Shown here: positions 60,856 to 64,000 of the stretch, piece after piece | How positions within the stretch are numbered: position 1 is the first letter of the stretch | How the letters are laid out: each line of letters opens with the position of its first letter | Assembly: GCA_029844215.1 (NCBI GenBank) | Contig: CM056738.1 | Location: 66,307,593-66,371,592, forward strand | Direction: 5' to 3' | DNA from: Przewalskia tangutica | Lineage: Eukaryota; Streptophyta; Magnoliopsida; Solanales; Solanaceae | DNA length: 64,000 nucleotides | Notes under the pieces: generated by a model | What the model was told of the DNA's origin: nothing | The model's input: only the letters and a program-made list of their open reading frames with translations | The model's database searches: none | Program-made: the position numbers and the translations under genes

Positions 60856-61602
60856 CCCCTTAGAGATGAAGAGTTCTTCATCCACAAATCTTCCAAGTCT
60901 TGAAAAATCCTCTCCTCTCCCTTTGTAGTCTTTTCATCCAAAACACCTCCTCCTCGTGAAGGCCCGTGGCCCAATACCCCCCCCCCCCCCGCTAGCCTCG
61001 TAGTTTGGCCGAGGCCCCCCCCTAGCCTAGCCAAAAATCTTCCCCCCTCCCTTGGTAGTAAAGTTCCCTTCTTGTATCGTGATAATGCCCAAACTACCCT
61101 AGCCCAAATTCGTTAGTGCTTAGTAGAAGTTGTGAAGAAGTTCTAAGGTTCTGGAGCATACAACTTGTGAGCAAAACCTTGCTCAGTGCGACTTTTCTAG
61201 GATATTATTGGGCTTACCGAGGTAATAATCCTAACCCTCTTTTGTATTAGAGAATGCATACTGTAGAAGTATAAGAATAAGTATTAATCACTTAGAAGAA
61301 TATCACAGAATAGAATTGAACTGTTACCACAGTAGAAGGGTTTAAAAGAAGAATAATCAAACTGTACTTACATAGGACTGTTTCACAGTAGACTTATATA
61401 GCTCACCGGGTAGGGAAGTGCTGCCCGACTTTCCATAGAATTGTGAACCCTCTGTTTAGAATGACCTTCAGAGTAGTCTTTGATAGATATCTGTGACTAT
61501 TATAGGCTGACTCTCAAGGCGACATATTCAACTTGGCAGGTGGTTTTCGCTGAGAAGGTATGTGATTCTTTCTAAAGCATGATATTTTACAATATATATA
61601 AC

Positions 61603-61712
61603 TACGGCAATGCCTCACGGCTTAAGCCTGAATAATACTTACGGCAATGCCTCACGGCTTAAGCCTGAATAACACTTACGGCAATGCCTCACGGCTTAAG
61701 CCTGAATAATAA
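61603..61712 (+). repeat. 3 x 38-bp tandem units in G's LTR
   Basis: Three units, from about 61603, 61640 and 61678, each read TACGGCAATGCCTCACGG, then CTTAAGCCTGAATAA. D's LTRs hold two related units, reversed. The number of units therefore differs between two LTRs of one family. Confidence 0.93.
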
Positions 61713-62916
61713 AGATCTTAAAGCATTTCAAAAGAATACTGAATCATTTTAACAGAAGAGAACTAATTGGTTTTTAAACAGAAGCTTAAGAGTTATACTA
61801 GCCTTATGGGAAGTTAAGTATAACCACTTAAGATTGATAAAAGAAACAGTTTGCCTATGTGTTTATAACAGACTTATATTGAATTGTGAAAAGAATAATA
61901 AGATGGTTTGATAAGTAGACATGATATGATGCTATGTGTGTTAGTGTCTTGTAATAGTTGTGAAAAAGAGTATTCTTGTTGTGCTTATGTCGTTTAAAGA
62001 TAAGCTGTTATGTTAGTGTACTATCACTCACCTCTTGAGATGATACCGGGGGTTAAGTCGCCTCCGACGCGGTAGACTCAGCGATGCAGGACCATGATTC
62101 GAGAATACCTCACGCGGTCCAGGGGGCCTATGCGCGAGCTACGAGTTCGTGTTAGTATGCGGGTTATGCCTCACGCGTCATGTGGCTATGCGGATAACGA
62201 GTCGGGGACGATGCCGAGGAGTAGCTACCGATGCGGGTTATACCTCACGCGGCCTACGTGAGTGGCGCGCGACTCGGAGTCGAGGATTAGGCTTGCCGAA
62301 TGATGATATGGGCGAATGACCTGCTTTGAATCATTCGCAGTCTAGAAAAGACCTATTACAGTTTACCTATTGTTGCTCTTGTTTGTGATGTGGCACTATG
62401 TGCGGTTTCCTTGGTTGTTTCATACATACTTGCAAAACTGTTTTTAAAATGATATGTTTCACTTAAGTATTTTACAGTTTCATATACTTAGTACCTGTTG
62501 TACTGACCTCCTTCGGGGGGCTGCGTTCATGCCGCAGGTAAGGGCAAGCAGGTGCTAGATCCACATTCTTAGGATCTCTACGTTGGTGTCGGGAGCTCCA
62601 TCTTTTCCGGAGGCTCTACTTTTGGGTATGATCTCCCTGTTGTAGATAGTTTTGTACAGTAAGGTACGGGCCCCGTCCCGCCATAGTTGTATATTTAGAG
62701 GTCCAGTAGTCATGTTATGCAAAGGTTGATGTAACTGCTAAACCATGATTATATATATATATGCCGAAAGGCGATGTTTTCTCACATAAACTGTGTCCTA
62801 TTTTATAAACTGTTTCATGTCTTGCTTTATATTTCCGCTGATTACTCTGATGTATGACTACTTGGGTGCCCCGGTAAGGCACCAGTCACGGGCCCTGGAA
62901 CGGGTCGTGACAAAAG

Positions 62917-62928
62917 TGGTATCAGAGC
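62917..62928 (+). other. Primer-binding site of element G
   Basis: TGGTATCAGAGC, four bases after the LTR end: a complete match to the initiator tRNA-Met complement. Confidence 0.95.
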
Positions 62929-63117
62929 TGTTAATCCTCGGAAAGTGTCTACAGACCGTATCTAGTAGAGTCTTGATTATCGGTGTGTTGTGCACCACAC
63001 CAATAATCAGGAGGCTATAGGATATTTAGGATTGGTTTCCATTCTTCTCATTCTGAGATCGTGCTTTAGAGCTGTGTTATAGGTTGGACCCCTCTAACGT
63101 ATTCCTTTCGTATGCTT

Positions 63118-64000
63118 ATGCCTCCACGTAAGGCAACCCGCCCGGCGGCAAGGCAAGCAGGAGTCGCTAGCAGACACCCAGAGTCACGAGGGCTCGTGCC
63201 CACTATACGAGACGGCGAGTTCTATGACGCCGCCACCAAAGAGACCACAGCACCTACACCTCCCGTCCCACACTGGGCGGAGGAGTTAGGGTACAAGGAG
63301 ATGTCCCATCTTTTGGCTAAAGTCAGGCCCGACACGGAGAGGCCGATGCGGCAGCCCAGCCTCCACCCACTGCATTGTTCACCCGAGGCGGAGAGTTTGA
63401 GGCTACGAGACTTCTTGAGTTGTAGAGCACCGAGTTTTATGGGTCGAGGCCGAGGATGATCCGCAGGAGTTCATCCGTCGCCTAGAGGATTTTGAGAGTG
63501 ATCGGGCGCTGAGACCGAGTCCGTGATCTTTGGTTCACATAGGTCGCGTGATACCGCAATCGATTGGTTTGATTCACGGAGTTATCCCGGAGAGCACGTC
63601 CCCGCCTACTGGGATGAGTTCTCGAGGCTTTCTCACTCACTTCTTGCCTCCACGGATGGCGAGGCGCGGCCGATAGATTTTTACCGCCGAGGCGCAGAGG
63701 ACGACCGTCGGGAGTACAATGTCGAGTTTGATTCATTGGCTCGATATGTCCCAAAGATTGGTAGCAGATATGGAGGATAGGTGCACCGCTATGTCACCGG
63801 CTAGACGACTATATGGCCGAGTCATGCGGGTTTCTCCACCGTATGGACATTACCCGACGCAGCTCACGCCTGATGCGGCGAGCGCAGAGGTCGACGAGCC
63901 GACAGACGCAGCAGGAAGGCCAGACGGAGGGTCGTCGTGGTTATCGTGGGCGGCCTCAGCAGAGCCTAGATTCGCACCACGCCCACCAGAGCACTCGCAC
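63118..64000 (+). pseudogene. Element G gag, partial, frameshifted
   Basis: The start MPPRKATRPAARQAGVA at 63118 (chosen over an ATG two codons earlier because relatives begin MPPRK) is 190 bases after the PBS. The first frame reaches LRLRDFLSCRAPSF near 63435. It then shifts to give DDPQEFIRRLEDFES (63455-63500) and shifts again to RDTAIDWFDSRSY and AYWDEFSRLSHSLL (63545-63650). After another stretch EYNVEFDSLARY is readable near 63713-63750. From 63780 the frame changes once more. The zinc knuckle is beyond the window. Confidence 0.87.

Larger units (their letters stand above)
60442..62912 (+). repeat. Element G 5' LTR
   Basis: It runs from TGTTATACCCCGTATTTCC to GTCGTGACA. It has TATAAATA at 60848-60855, three 38-bp units (61603-61712), one TTATGGGAAGTTAAGTATAA box near 61805, GAATACCTCACGCGG boxes near 62100 and the module with GTACTGACCTCCTTCGGGGG near 62510. 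A C run lies at 60979-60991. Confidence 0.92.
60442..64000 (+). mobile_element. Element G: gypsy element, 5' LTR and gag, runs off the window
   Basis: A 2.47-kb LTR (60442-62912), a perfect PBS and the first 880 bases of gag are present. It sits in a copy of its own LTR type, H. Whether it carries pol cannot be seen. Its LTR is shorter than D's, in part because it lacks the block that D and E share. Confidence 0.9.

Noticed and set aside
15539..62928. TGGTATCAGAGC-like sites as tRNA gene fragments
   Set aside because: They are 11-12 bases only, always four bases from an LTR end: primer-binding sites, not tRNA genes.
1..64000. A bacterial, organellar or viral origin of the window
   Set aside because: No operon-like dense coding; the content is plant-type LTR retrotransposons with chromodomain, nuclear tRNA-Met primer sites and long nested LTRs.

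Overview
The window looks like a block of intergenic plant heterochromatin. It is made almost entirely of LTR retrotransposons, and I see no convincing host gene, rRNA, tRNA gene or CRISPR array. Three things point to a seed plant, most likely a eudicot: a Ty1/copia element of plant (Ale/Retrofit-like) type; many Ty3/gypsy elements of the long-LTR, chromodomain (Tekay/Del-like) type; and primer-binding sites matching initiator tRNA-Met. An asterid such as a Solanaceae species is my guess only. Nearly all reading frames are broken, so most short ORFs are shadows inside LTRs.

Layout. 1-3637 (+): 3' part of a degenerate Ty1/copia element ending in a 274-bp LTR. 3638-4854: flank without genes, perhaps a decayed LTR. 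From 4855 to beyond 56018 lies one outer minus-strand gypsy element, called C here. Its 3' LTR is 4855-7871; its integrase, chromodomain and RNase H are 7872-10184; its RT, protease and gag are 32614-35130; its 5' LTR starts at 35338.

C has been cut open repeatedly. Element B (+, 10185-32613) sits in C's pol. Inside B's 5' LTR sits element A (+, 12280-24421). Inside A's 3' LTR sits a reversed solo LTR, I (20827-24065). C's 5' LTR is cut by D (-, 35575-45179), then E (-, 45626-55677), then an LTR F (+, from 56019). F is cut at 59677 by an LTR fragment H (+), and H is cut at 60442 by element G (+), whose 5' LTR, PBS and gag run off the end of the window.

How the parts relate. C has all coding domains of a chromovirus (gag, protease, RT, RNase H, integrase, chromodomain), but with stops and frameshifts. 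A, D and E keep gag and the last part of integrase but lack protease, RT and RNase H, and all three carry a related non-coding filler in the gap. They look like one deletion-derived, non-autonomous lineage that depended on enzymes from another element. All the LTRs share promoter, box and minisatellite modules even where the rest has diverged.

Paired LTR copies agree closely in AT-rich stretches and differ by small losses in GC-rich stretches, often at CAG/CTG. This may be consensus error at methylated sites, so individual frameshifts should be read with care. I found no new functional system. The most notable items are the nesting, the shared deletion derivative and the recurring LTR modules.
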